This document shows, piece by piece, positions 45,071 to 56,820 of a stretch of 64,000 nt of DNA. The position numbers and the translations under genes are program-made. Source of the stretch: Gnetum montanum (taxonomy: Eukaryota; Streptophyta; Gnetopsida; Gnetales; Gnetaceae); contig MNCI01022757.1 in assembly GCA_015680685.1 (NCBI GenBank), positions 260,300 through 324,299 of the forward strand, given 5' to 3'. Under the pieces are notes generated by a model, which saw nothing but the letters and a program-made list of their open reading frames with translations, was not told the DNA's origin and searched no databases. The stretch's first letter is position 1, and each line of letters begins with the position of its first letter.

Positions 45071-47950
45071 TCAAATTATCCCAAGAAATGAAGGTTTCTG
45101 AGGCTTTGAAGGACCTTCACCAGCTTTAAGCATGTGCAGTAACTGAGGCAGTTGTGGTTGTCCTACTACCACTACAACTTCTAGCAAGAGGCAAAAAGCA
45201 TCTAGCAATGCTTTCATTTTCTCCTCCTTACTCTTGGAATCATACATAGTCCATATACCTTTGCCAATATGGGCTGGAATGGGCACATCCCAAGGATAGG
45301 GAATTTCTAGAAATAGCTCCCTAACATTGATGAACCAAATAGCAAATTGTTTGCATTCAATGTTGAATGCTCTGATTACATCTTTTAGATCTTATTAAGT
45401 ATTCATTCTCTTGGCCAAGTTCTCAGTAGTTGATCATTGATCAGTGAATCATGCTCTAATAACTTTAAGTTTAGCATTTGCTATCTCAAGCTTTTGCTTG
45501 GTGTCCTTATGGTGCTTGAACTCAAAGTTGTACAGTAAGTATGAGCTAGCCACCTACTTTTCAAGTTCTAACCATGGCCACATGGTGGTCAACATCACTA
45601 TGATTTCATAGCAGAGATTTTTTAGTTCCATATACTTTGTCATTTCTTCAATTTGCAACTCCTTCAAGTGAATCTTGACTTTGTTATAAGCATATATTCC
45701 ATTAATGATGGGCTACTATACTTCTCTTCCTTGCTGGAGTTGCTGAAGGGCCTTTTTACTTTTGCCTTAGCCATTTGAATATGCTTATCATTTACTTCTT
45801 TCTATAGGCCAACCTAATCTCTATAGTGATTCTTGACTCTTTCAAATTTAAGACCTCATTTTTCTAGGCAGTAATCTCAATGGCAAATTTCTAGTGTAAG
45901 GCCTTGACTTCCTCCATAGACAGATTTGATTCTCCATGGCCAATTTCCTTAATTCTGTGTTTACCCTAGAGAGCTACTCCTACTGTTGATGAATGAATTC
46001 CTACATTTGTTATTTTTATGCATCAACATTATGAAGGTCATGATTTTTTGCAGTTAGTGATTCATTTTCTTGGTGTATCTAAACCAAGTCTTTTTAAATT
46101 GAGTAGGTTTTTGATTTTACTATGGACTAGTTGAAGATGGCCATCACTATTTCCTCCTCAACTTGTTTTAATCATATTGTTAAAGCTACTAAAAGCTTCA
46201 TCTTTGGTTATTGCTAGGCTGAGGAGTGTTAGAGTAGTAAAATAGGCATGTAGTTCAGTAACTTCTGCAACCAAGTTTTGGTTTTTCACTTGAGTTGTTT
46301 TAAGTTGTCCTTCTTGAATGATGCATTTTCCCTTTGCTTCCAAAAACTCCAACTGGGTTGTAATAATGTTTTCTGGAAAATCAAAGATATCTAGAATCGA
46401 TTACCCAGTTCCCATTAGTTAGTCCAACAACTCTTCATGCTAGGTTGTATTCAATCTTCTACTAACTGTGCCTATGGATGTCTACACATCTTGAAGTGTA
46501 GATATGTCTGGTATAGATGTCATAAGTTCATTAAGTGATTCTACTATTCAGTCAGTGACTACCTTAGTAGTAGTCTCCTACACTGAGTACTGCATCACCA
46601 ATGCAGTTGCCCCCTCACCCTCCTCCAAGTGCACCAAAAAGGAGGCAAGATTCCTAGAGATTTCTAGAAATAAATGATGTTGAGATAGAGACACCGTCAC
46701 CTCTCAAGCACTGGGATTTGATCTTGCAAGAAACTACATTTTTTGGGTAGAGAATATCAGTCCACCTCTTTCCATTTGGCTAATTTTCTAAGCCACCTCA
46801 TTAAGGTGACTCATCATAGGTTGATATATAGATGGATCTCCACCACTTATTCCTACACACTACTCCTACTCATGCAAGAGTTGTTCTTAGATTTTTTGCA
46901 AGTGCTCAATGGCTACGCAAGCCTCTAGCATTGTTTCTTAAGTAAGCAATGGAGGTGGTGGCAATGGCTCCCCTTCTTTAGACACGACAAGTGTCTTTTC
47001 CTTCATCATTTTAGATCACAAGGCTATAAGAACATGCCTGATCATGTCATTTACATAGCAGATGATCCCTACCCTTTTGCAAAATTTCTTGATGAGGCAT
47101 GGAAAAGGCAAGGTTTTCATTCCATGTTCATTTTCTTTACAACGCTTCTCGATCTCTAAATAAATCAATTGTGGAAGGTTCACTAGAAATCTCCCACTTA
47201 GTGCAATGCATGCTCAAGTAGAAAGGGTAATCACCTTGCTAGGAATCACAATCAAATTAAGGTGATAGGTTGCTATCTTGAAGTATATGTGTTATACTAG
47301 TGTGAGCAAGTTAGATTCCTTATGGTCGACCCTGTAACACTGCTGGGTCCACTCCTTTTTGGCCTTAGGGTTAGCTTGTGTAGATAGCTCTGCCAATTGT
47401 GTTCTAGAATTAGGTAACCCAAGAATTTATGTGATAACATCAACTAAGTAGAACACTTGAATATTCTTGATCTTCACTGTGGAGCTTACCCTTCTATTAT
47501 TCCAAAATAGGTACATCTCTCCCATGTAGCACTTCCCACTGGAAGTGATGATTGGCCACATGGGAGAGGTTTGCAATTATGTTTTCACCTCTACCAGAGA
47601 ATGCTCTAAAAATGGCCCAAAGTTTAGTTCTTAGAGAACTAAGCGTTGGATATCACAGTTCCTAATGATGTTGAGGTAGGCTTATGTTAGTGTGACTTCA
47701 AGCCTTGGTATGGGTCCTAGTGCTTCCCCACGCTACAATTGTTCTGTTGCAACTTCTTCTTCAAGAATCTGTCAAACATATTCCACTTCAAGCTCCTCTC
47801 GAAGAGGTCCCATTGCATGGGTTTCTTCTAGCTGATCTTAGTCCTATTCTTGTTGGCCCTTTCCTATTCTAGGTCATTTCTCCCTTGGTTGTGATGGTCC
47901 TTCCTCCTATGGTCATTTCAATTTTGGTACCATCTATAATCACAACATGA
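45071..47950 (-). pseudogene. 3' ORF of element C
   Basis: Stop at 45071-45073. Going upstream: FAIWFINVRELFLEIPYPWD and VPIPAHIG near 45270-45360, a long coiled-coil zone (45400-46900) with stops, and an N-terminal region (47000-47600) with FLVNLPQLIYLEIEKRCKEN and LPFPCLIKKFCKRVGI. This resembles the domain found in many plant retroelement extra ORFs (putative plant transposon protein); that assignment is tentative. It is the counterpart of the B and D 3' ORFs and sits between integrase and the 3' LTR. Frames are broken repeatedly. Confidence 0.65.
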
Positions 47951-48374
47951 CCACCGGTTAGCAATTGTTGTGTAACATGAAACAATTAAGATATCTTATC
48001 TCCTTGGAATAATTACACTTGGCTAAGTTGTGATTATGGATAATTTAATTAATTTTAATCATTATTTTATATGTGTTTTAATGTTAATTAGTCATTCTGG
48101 AGAGTTTTGGAAGGGTTAACTCTCAAAAATTGATGGTTTCATATCATTGTATTCATTAACCCCTTAGGGAGATTAGAAAATTTGTCAAAAAATTCATTGG
48201 AAACCTTAAGGCTTGTGGCCCCCATGATAAAGAGCTTATGTTTGATAGCTATAGGATCAAAGAATAGAGTGATTTGGACAAATGGTTAGAAATTTATGAG
48301 CTTTGGAAGGTTTTGGGCTTTGAAAAATGATAAAAACTCCCCTCGTGTTATGAAGCAAATGACAAAAAATTGCA

Positions 48375-48490
48375 AAGTACACGGTAGTATATATAGGGTT
48401 TTTGGCTTGCATCGACTAGGCTTGATTGATAGGGCCCAATCGATGGGGTTGGCTGCATCAACTAGGCCTAGTTGACATGGCTATCAACTA
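48375..48490 (-). promoter_or_regulatory. Internal LTR-like promoter segment of C
   Basis: Minus strand: ccatgtcaactaggcctagt, tgatgcagcc, ccatcgattgggccc, tagtcgatgc, then ctatatatacta. The same dyads (tcatcga or catcga, actaggccc, gggcc, tcgatg) make up the U3 of LTR C (44741-44830) ahead of its TATA box. The segment lies between integrase and the 3' ORF, as in B, but with C's own motif type. Confidence 0.6.
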
Positions 48491-50020
48491 CCATTAACTT
48501 ATGTTGACTTTGGTCAAACTTCCAAAATACAAGGAGTTTTTTAGTGAAATTGGGATCAAATGGAAGCACAAAAAGCCACAAACATGATGAGAATAGTAGA
48601 CGAAGGTGTTGAAGCTCAGCAAATTTAAAAAATTAAGAAAATGGTTTGCAAAATGAATTTGATGAGAGTTTAAGGAGCACAAAGCAGGATACATAATGGG
48701 ATATGTGAAAGATAGGATTGTAGCAATGTCTAAGGTAAGGAACTTAACTAACCAAACCAAGAGATATGCAACTAGGTCCTTCCCATAGCAGGCACATGCC
48801 CTTTTTGCCCTTGCATAATCTCAACTAAGGAGTCTATAGACCCCACAATGATTAATGGTCATGAAGAGTTAAAGACCAACCAAAAAGAATCTATCCAAGA
48901 ATTCCAACACATCACACTAAGGCATCAAGCATAACATAAAAATTGATAGTGAGGTGAGTTATGGCAACATAGATGGATGACTGAGAAGGTGGAATGGAAT
49001 CTCAAATTGAGGTCATAAGAAGTCCCTTATGGAATTTGTATTTAAAATGACCTAAGAAGATCCATCCTTAGTCCAAACCAAAACCATCCTCTTTCAATAA
49101 CTTTGCATCACCACTCCAAGACTAATCCCCCCCTTCGAGACACAAGAGTGCTCTCACAAAACAACCACTATTACATAAAAAGAAGAAAAGAGAAGTAGGA
49201 AGTAAGAGAGGGCCTTAGTTAGAGGGGACCTTTAGGCATGGGTAACATGTCTTTCTAGTCCCTTAACCAGTGCTTATAGCCCATTTATTTTTCTAAGGGA
49301 TGTTCTTTGAATTCCCATCATTTTTTTTATTATTCTTTTTCATTTTCTTGGATGGAAACCACACCATGCAAAGACTTTATTTGACTTCCTGTAGTGGTTG
49401 ACATGGAATGGTCAGTAGTCTATGAGAAACATCTAAGCACTCAAGCAAGTGGAAGAGTACAAAGATTATTGAGTCCTCTTAAAGTCACACCCTGTACAAA
49501 CCTTTAAATCCTTCCCAATTCTAGAAAATACCAAGGTCACTAATTTACTAAAAATTTCTTTAATGAAAGGGACCTTAAACTTCCAAAACAAGAAAAACCA
49601 TCGAGTTTGTGAATGGATGGATGTTGTGGACTCATTGCTTATTACATGAAAAATAATCCATGTCATAGTTATCAGACATCAAAATTGAAAAATAGAAACC
49701 AAACACTGACAATCACAACATTAAGCACAAACCATCATTAGCAAATAGTAATAGTGGCACTGTATCTTGTAGCAATAAAGCACTTTTATTAGCAAAAATA
49801 GTGAAAATTCACATACAAAAATAAAATTAAGTAAAATAAAATAACATAAAAAATATGAAATATTCGAGAAAGATAAAACATACTAATGATGTTGTAAAAT
49901 AAAAATCAAGAAAATGGATAAAAATCAATAAAGTGGAAAAAAATGTATAAAACAAAAAGGTGAAAAACTAAGGAGCCATGTGAATGATTAGCATGGATGG
50001 CCATCTCCCCCATTACTATG
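48491..50020 (-). other. Element C spacer between integrase and internal promoter
   Basis: About 1.5 kb, AT-rich especially 49680-49950, no supported gene. An 88-codon minus frame at 48494-48760 is Phe/Ser/His-rich and unrecognised. Confidence 0.45.
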
Positions 50021-51000
50021 TTAAAGGGAAGATATGTGGAAAATAGAGCATGGTTGTCCACCCATTAAGGTATTTTTTGTACTAGCTTTCTCTGGCTCAT
50101 GAAAAAGCTTTACTTGTTGGATGTTGTCCAGCTGCTTTTTATTTAGGCTATTAAGTTTGTAGATTAACATGGCCCTAGATGGGAAGGTTTGATCAATTAT
50201 ATAAGGTCCCTCCCACAACATTTGGAACTTTTTATTCTAGGGTACATGTGTGGGATTCCAATAGAGAACCTTATCTCCCAATTGAAGTTTTACTTTCGTA
50301 TTCTAAGGTCATCATGTTGGTTGTTGAATGCCTTGTGCACTTCATTCAGATAAGACAACTAATCAGTTTTCATCTAGTACATTCAGGTTAATCAATATTT
50401 CTCTTTATGATAGACTTAGGTTAAGGTATAGATCATAGGCTATTGAGAGTGTATGGAGCTAGGATTGAATCACGAGCATTGGAAGTTTTCCATACACTAG
50501 CTCATAGGGAGAGTAGCCAATAGGAATTTTCTATGTTGAGCGATAGGCCCAAAGGGCATCGTTGAAGTTTGTGTTGTAGTCTTTCCTATATTTTCTTATG
50601 ATTCTTGTTAAAATCTTTGTAATTTCCCTATTAGTTACCTCTACTTGACCATTGGCTTAGGGGTGATAGGGTGTTGTTAATTTCTGTTTGACCCCCATGT
50701 GTTGCATAAGTTTTCGAATGGTGGCACCTATAAAGTGAGTTCCATTATCAAAAATTAGTGCACATGGCATCCCAAACCTATTTATAACATTTTTTTGTAT
50801 AAATCTAGTAGCAGTGGATGATGTACAATCAATGATAGTTGATGCTTCTACCCATTTAGTGCAATAGTCAACTGCTACAATGATATATGCCTTTCCATTG
50901 GACATGGGTGTGATGGGACCCATGAAGTCTATTCCCCATATGCCAAAGGGCTGCAATGGTTGAATCCACTGTTGAGGATCCTTCATTCAAGTGGTCATCC
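50021..51000 (-). pseudogene. Element C integrase
   Basis: Catalytic core at 50986-50657: [14 protein letters not shown] holds the first Asp, [15 protein letters not shown] the second, and [11 protein letters not shown] leads to the Glu region, after which the frame breaks. The C-terminal part (50221-50021) has LWEGPYIIDQTFPSRAMLIY, with no chromodomain, as expected for the Athila/Tat branch. Integrase inserts the cDNA into host DNA. Upstream is RNase H, downstream the noncoding spacer and 3' ORF. Confidence 0.85.
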
Positions 51001-52950
51001 CACCATCTTCTTGGTAGCATTCACAAGAACAAACAAACTAATGGGCATCCCTGAAGATTGTAGGTCAATAGTATCCTGTCATTAGGATTTTTATGGCCAT
51101 GTGTCACCTTGCATAGTGGCCTATGCAAGGGCCTTCATGAGCATCCTAGAGAACACGTAGTTGATCTGCATCAGGGATATACTAATGAATCCAACGATCA
51201 ATGCACACCTTATAGAGGTGTCCATTTATTTCCATGAAGTACTTTGCCTGATGAAAAGACTGTTATTTCTTCCTAAAGTCCAGACCTTATGGCATCTCTT
51301 GAGTAAGAAGGTAAGTGATAATGCCATCATACCATTTTGTTTCTATGGATACTTGGTCATTTATTGCTCCTATAAAGAGGAGTTCATCTGGAAATTGATC
51401 AGAAAGTAGGCTCTCCTCTTTATTATCTCATCTTAATCGAGAGAAATAGTTAAAAATCACATTCTTAATCCCTTTCTAATCTACCATTGTGAGATCAAAT
51501 TCCTACAAGATCATGAGCTATCATATGATATGGGGGATCACCATTGGCTTATTCATCAAGAAGCAAATTACACTGTGATCTACATGCACAAATACTTTAT
51601 ATCCAAGCATGTAGTGCCTAAATTTTTATAGAGCATACACCACTATCATGAGTTCTTTCTCAGTTGTGGTGTAATTCAATTGTGCATCGACAATGCTTTG
51701 GCTCATGCAGTGAATGTAATATGAACATTTATTATCATCCAACTATGTAAGCACAACACCCATAGTGTAATTAGATACATTTTTTATTATGTGAAATGGT
51801 CTAGACTAGTCTGGTGCACATAGAATTGGAGTTTCTACAAGTTTTTCCTTCAACTGTTGAAATGCATGTTCACACTCGGTCTAGATGAATAGAATATCTT
51901 TCTTCATAAGATCAACCAACAACTTTGTGATCTTAGAGAAATTCTTTATAAATCACTAGTAGTAGCTAGTGTGTCCAAGAAATGATCAAACATCTTTAAC
52001 TATCTCTAGTTGGCATGTGATTCCTTGGATGATCCTTATTTTTTCTAAGTCTACCTCAATCCCTGCTTGAGTAATTCTATGTACCAATACTATGCCTTCA
52101 TGAATCATTAAATGGCTTTTCTCCTAATTGAACTTCAGGTTTTTTTCAAAACATCTCTTAAGTACTTGCTCAAGGTGATCTAGGACTTACTCAAATGTAG
52201 CTCTATAGGTAGAGAAGTCATCCATGAAGACTTCTACCTTGCTACCAATTTGTTATTGGAAAATGCTAAGGACCAGGCATTGAAACGTTATAGGAGCATT
52301 GCATAGACCAAATGGCATCTTACAATATGTAAAAGTCCCCCAGGGACTCATGAATGTTGTCTTGGACTAGTCTTCTTGCATAATTTGGATTTGGTTATAG
52401 CCACTATAACCATCCAAGAAGCTATAATAGCAATGGCCAAAGATAGTGTCCAACACTTTGTCCACAAATGATGATGGCAAATGATCTTTGAATGTTATTC
52501 ATATTCAATAACCTAAATTCAATGCAAACTTGCCACTTTCCATCTTTCTTTAGCACAATTACAAGTGGGCTAACCTAACTATTTGTGATGGGATAGATGG
52601 ACCCCACTTTGAAGAGTTGTTCTATTTTCTCCTTGACGATCTACTTCAATTTGTGATATAGCCACCTTTGCAACTACCTTATTAGTTTCATGGTTGGATC
52701 AGTGTAAATGCAATGTTGGCATCTCCTTGGATTGATTCTAGTTAGCTCAAGATATGACCAAGCAAAGATTGTTTCCCATTTGTTAACTATCTGCAATAGC
52801 TTGTCTTTTTGTTCAAGACCAAGATTTGCATTGATGATAATCAACTTGCCATTGTTTAAAAATTCATATTCCATGCTTGCTGGTAGATTTTTCAACTCTA
52901 GGGACTCCTTCTTGAAATTATCAAGGATTTCCAACTCTCCTCAATAGGTA
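51001..52950 (-). pseudogene. Element C reverse transcriptase and RNase H
   Basis: The N-terminal linker 52934-52674 (LKNLPASMEYEFLNNGKLI, ETIFAWSYLEL) has the form seen before RT in Athila and Tat. Following blocks are KKDGKWQVCIEFRLLN near 52550, SPWGTFTY then MPFGLCNAP-x-TFQ at 52270-52350, and the catalytic FMDDFSTY at 52209-52231, the Athila-type form of YxDD. RNase H remains follow at 51850-51400 (CEHAFQQLKEKLVETPIL). Many stops and at least one frame change relative to the integrase. Confidence 0.85.
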
Positions 52951-53099
52951 TCATCATCTTCATCATCAAAGAGTTGGTGATGAACTTGCTCAAGTTCATT
53001 CATGCCTTCGACATAAGCACATGTCAAGCTTTCAGTAGGTTCCATGCATAGTGTGCTACTATATGAGCCAGCTGTCAACCACTGGGTGCCCTCCTGTTT

Positions 53100-53800
53100 T
53101 GTGGCTACTACATATAGGGATCTTTGGATATTTGTTTCATGTGCACACTGATTGTATGCTTGAATGAATGTACTCTTGATAGACTAGATCTTTTGCATGC
53201 AGTTGCATCCATTATCGTTGTATGCAATGCATAGAACACACTTCTTATCCAACCTTCCAAATTCATTTTCCTTGGACATTTCCAAGGAAAGGTCCTTGAT
53301 GTCCATTCGTGCATCAACTATGATTAACCATGTCCTTCCCATAATAATGGGTAAGTCACCTTTGTAATTTTCTATGTTGATCACCAAAAAATTAGCAGGA
53401 TAGAACCACCCATAAATTGTGGTCACAATGTCCTCCACTAGTCCTAAGGAAATAGTGATTGATTAATTTATCAATTCTAAATGGATTTTGCTCTTCTTAA
53501 GAGGTCGTAGGTTCTAGGCTTTGTACATGTCATGAAAGATGATATTGACACTGAAACCAAAATCAAGAAGAGCCTTGCATGGCTCATGTCTAGCAATCTG
53601 TAAGTAAATGAGAGGACTTCCCAGGTCAGATCTTTTCGTGAGAAGATTTCTAGCCTTGATCCAATCAAAAATAGCATGAGTTAACATCATAGTGTAGATA
53701 TAAGGTGGTGTTTGGTTTGAAGAGCGCTTGAATGTATTTGATGCAAAGGATGAGGGTGTTGGAGATACAAGGTAGCCAACCAAATTAGGTTGTGAGGGTT
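53100..53800 (-). pseudogene. Element C protease
   Basis: Two frames in order. 53783-53514 ends in ARHEPCKALLDFGFSVNIIF, where LLD-x-G-x-SVNI is the retropepsin active-site form with the third residue changed. 53438-53184 carries LVINIENYKGDLPIIMGRTW and LIIVDARMDI, the second half of the fold (usual form ILGRPWL). It would mature the polyprotein. Confidence 0.75.
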
Positions 53801-54450
53801 TTGGAGGACTGTTAGGTCAAAAAATGGTCATTTCCTAGATTGATTGTTCAAACCACTCAGTTGAAAGGCTAGTTGTGAATGTATAACTCTCGTAGAATTT
53901 TGTTGCTATGGCTATCGAGGAATTTCATCCTACATGGACAAAATAGGAGGTAATTGGGTTTAGGGTGAAGGGATGTGTGTAGATGCATGCAGAGGATAGT
54001 ATGGATATGGATGCTTCCCTCAAGTAGATGATGAATGAGTTCAATGGTACTCTAGAGGATAATAGTGATGCTGGAATGAGGCATGACTTGCAAAGCTTCA
54101 TAGAGAAACAAAATGCTAAACATAGTATCCATATGGATCTAGTTGTCTATAAGGCTACTATTGTCTTGACGATAGCATTCCCCATGACTATGGTTGCTAT
54201 CACTATTGATACTATTCATATGGTTGTGGTGGAGTTCCACTTGGGTAGTAAGCTTGTTGTTGCTAGTGGAACTACCTTGGATTGCCTTGAGAATAAGGCA
54301 ATTATCTATGTGCTTGCCTCTATGCTAGTTGAGGATTCAACGCATACATCTTAAACTCCTATAAGTGTGACTATTGGCACATTTGGCCATTTCATGGAGT
54401 AGGATTTGAAAGGGTATTCCATGTATCATCTGTTGTGTGTTGTGTGTTGA
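53801..54450 (-). pseudogene. Element C, probable gag C-terminal remnant
   Basis: Position and composition (Asn/His/Gln/Ser-rich frames such as NHMNSINSDSNHSHGE on the minus strand) suit the tail of gag, but there is no diagnostic motif. The rest of gag and the 5' LTR are missing; the element stops near 54450. Confidence 0.35.
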
Positions 54451-55010
54451 TTTAAGAGAGAGAGAGATAATCTACCTATAATGTTCAAAAGTTTAACATT
54501 GAATTTTTGAAGCAACAAATGGTGAAACTATGGAATTTTACTACGCTAATATTCTTAGAGATGATGAAGACTATGCATATGGCTTGCTGAAGAAAAGAAG
54601 GTTCAAAGTACAACTTTGAGATGTTAGGTTATCAGTTTATTAAACCAAGGAACTATACATGCTCATCCAGTACTGAATACTTTGTTAATGTTGTTTGGAG
54701 TTATCCACCATAAAACAAAACATGTGCAGGAAGTTCAATAAAAAATAATGATAAATACGTTGAATCCATGGGACAGCCAACAAATAGAGTAAAAGGTTTC
54801 AAAGACAATCCACCTGCCTTAATTTTCAGAAATCTGAATCCATGGAATTTTTAGAAATTCTATCTTAACATTATCCAAAGATGTAAAAAGTATTATTAGA
54901 GATACTGAACCTAAAATTGAAGAATTTACAGAAACTAGTTCCAACTTCAATAAGACTAAGTTATGCACATTCCAAGATTCAAGCATCAAAAATTTTATGT
55001 ATCAAGAAAT
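54451..55010. other. Unassigned stretch between C and T2, left part
   Basis: No retroelement motif. A short (GA)n run at 54451-54465. The segment leads into the PPR scrap below, so it may belong to the same captured or ancestral gene sequence. Confidence 0.4.
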
Positions 55011-55133
55011 TTGAAAATGCACAGCAATCCAGAGCTTTGTGCCCTTGGTGCAAAATAGCTTCTGGAAATGGTTCCCAAGGATTCTGGTGGTCACACTTTG
55101 CTGTCCAACATTTATGCTGCGGTAGAATTTGGG
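55011..55133 (+). pseudogene. Pentatricopeptide-repeat (PPR) gene fragment, E-motif region
   Basis: The frame starting at 55011 reads LKMHSNPELCALGAK, a stop, then LLEMVPKDSGGHTLLSNIYA and AVEFG. This is the characteristic E-motif region after the last PPR (family form: xIHGNVELGxxAAxxLLELxP, DSGxYVLLSNIYAxxGxW). PPR proteins bind organelle RNA. Only about 40 codons are recognisable; upstream and downstream frames are lost. No retroelement domain flanks it within 400 bp. Confidence 0.75.
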
Positions 55134-55954
55134 CATTTTGCAACTGACATGTTCAGAACACCAGACATTAGGCCCTAAATTCACTGACACATGCAACCAA
55201 ATTGCTCCATATGTAGCCAAAGAGACCCTGCACGTATTCATGCAGTTTCTGGTTCTCCAAGGGCACCAAGCGCGTGCTAAAAATCATGAAGCGTAGAAAG
55301 CTCATGCTCAAAGGACGGCCCCTGGGGCTGTGGATGTAGATCTGCTGAGAGCTGTGGTCTTTTTGGCAGTCGTGGTTTTGAAGGTCGTGGCATTTCCAGT
55401 TTTGCAGGCTGCGACAGTTCTGGAGGTTGTGGTGGTTCTGACAGCACGATGAAGGTTCCTACGGTTTCACTGGATGAAGATCCACGGTACGTTCGCCCCT
55501 GGCTCTACAATTAATAACAATGGTAGTGATTTGGAAGACGATTCAGAAAGAAAAACGCAGGAAGCCCTAGGTGAATTTTGGGCAAAACAAAAAAAATTCT
55601 AGGCAACTGAACACCACACGGTAGTGATGCCGGATGCAGCGGCAGAGCCTTCTTCCGTGGTGGCAATTGATAACGATTATGGCACGGCGGGATAATTTGG
55701 AACTATTTGTTGGCAGTTCCAGGCCTTGTGCCTTCACATTTGGATCTCATATTTTGAGCCATCGCTGGATTTAAATTTCTGTTTCCAAGAAATTTTACAT
55801 GGGTGCAAATGCAAATAAATTATTTATATAAATTTACACATATTAGCTACTGCTACCACCAACATCTACACCAAGGTGGATATTGTATTATCTTTTTTAC
55901 CATCACCTTGTTCATAAAATTACTAGGGCTTCAATAGTATTCAAAACTTAAATT
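55134..55954. other. Unassigned stretch right of the PPR fragment
   Basis: Less AT-rich than its neighbours up to 55750. A Gly/Cys/Ser-type cryptic repeat (55340-55445, units around ggctgtgg / gtcgtgg) is open on the plus strand. No domain recognised. It borders the break in T2 integrase at about 55955. Confidence 0.4.
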
Positions 55955-56820
55955 GTTGAGCATCTAGTTCAGTAAGTTGATGATGGACTTATTTCTAGCT
56001 TTCGCTTGCCCGTTTGCTTGTGGGTAATAAGGGTAAGAATATGATTGTTTAATTCCTAGATTGCTACAGAAGGTTCGGGTTTCCGTACTGCTGAATAGTG
56101 GCTCATTGTCGGTCACAATAGTCATTGGAAGCCCAAACCTTGTCACAATGCTGTCGAGGATGAAATGGCAAATTTGCTAAGACATCATCTTCCTTAGGGG
56201 AATAGCTTCCACCCACTTGGTAAAATACTCTGTGATAGTGATAATGAAGTTATGCCCCATGGAGGACTTAGGCATGATAGACCCTATGAGGTCTAATCCC
56301 CATCGTTGGAAGGGCCACGTGATTTTCATTGGGCGCAGGTCTGTAGGTGCTATGTGTATGAGATTTGTGTATCTTTGGCACGTGTCACATGTCTTGACTT
56401 TCGACAGGCAGTCGCGCTCCATGTAGAGCCAATAGTACCCTAGGCATCTGATTTTCGTAGCCATAGCCCTGGGTGCTATGTGTCCATCGCACAGCCCTTC
56501 ATGAACTTCATTAACTACCTTTTGCGCTTGCTCACTACGCACACATGCTAGCAATATCCTGTTGTAGGATCGTTGGCACAAGGCATCATTTCCCATGAGC
56601 ACGTATTGCCAAATACAGTTACGGATTGCATCTCCTTGGGTAGATGTCAATCCACCTAGGGGTTTTCCATGTTGTAGATAAGCTTTAATGTTGGCATACC
56701 ACTCTAGGGTCTCCGCAGCACTGACAAATGCTATGGGTTCTGCCTGAGTGATAGGCTCTACGCATTCTATGATCGAGGTTGGCAGGTTTTCTAGGGAATG
56801 TCATGGAATGTTTAACGCAA
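55955..56820 (-). pseudogene. T2 integrase, 3' truncated
   Basis: Zinc-finger part near 56560-56370 with VHEGLCDGHIAPRAMATKIR, then CDTCQRY; the His that T1 lost is kept here. Core: WGLDLIGS (first Asp kept), TKWVEAIPLRK, TIVTDNEPLFS (second Asp kept), then PQANGQAKA, where the catalytic Glu is Lys. The match to T1 ends at about 55955 in the middle of the domain, so the integrase tail and the 3' LTR of T2 are missing. Confidence 0.88.

Noticed and set aside
53184-53438. The two overlapping minus ORFs at 53108-53438 as separate genes
   Set aside because: One frame carries the protease fold; the other is its shadow. Both belong to element C pol.
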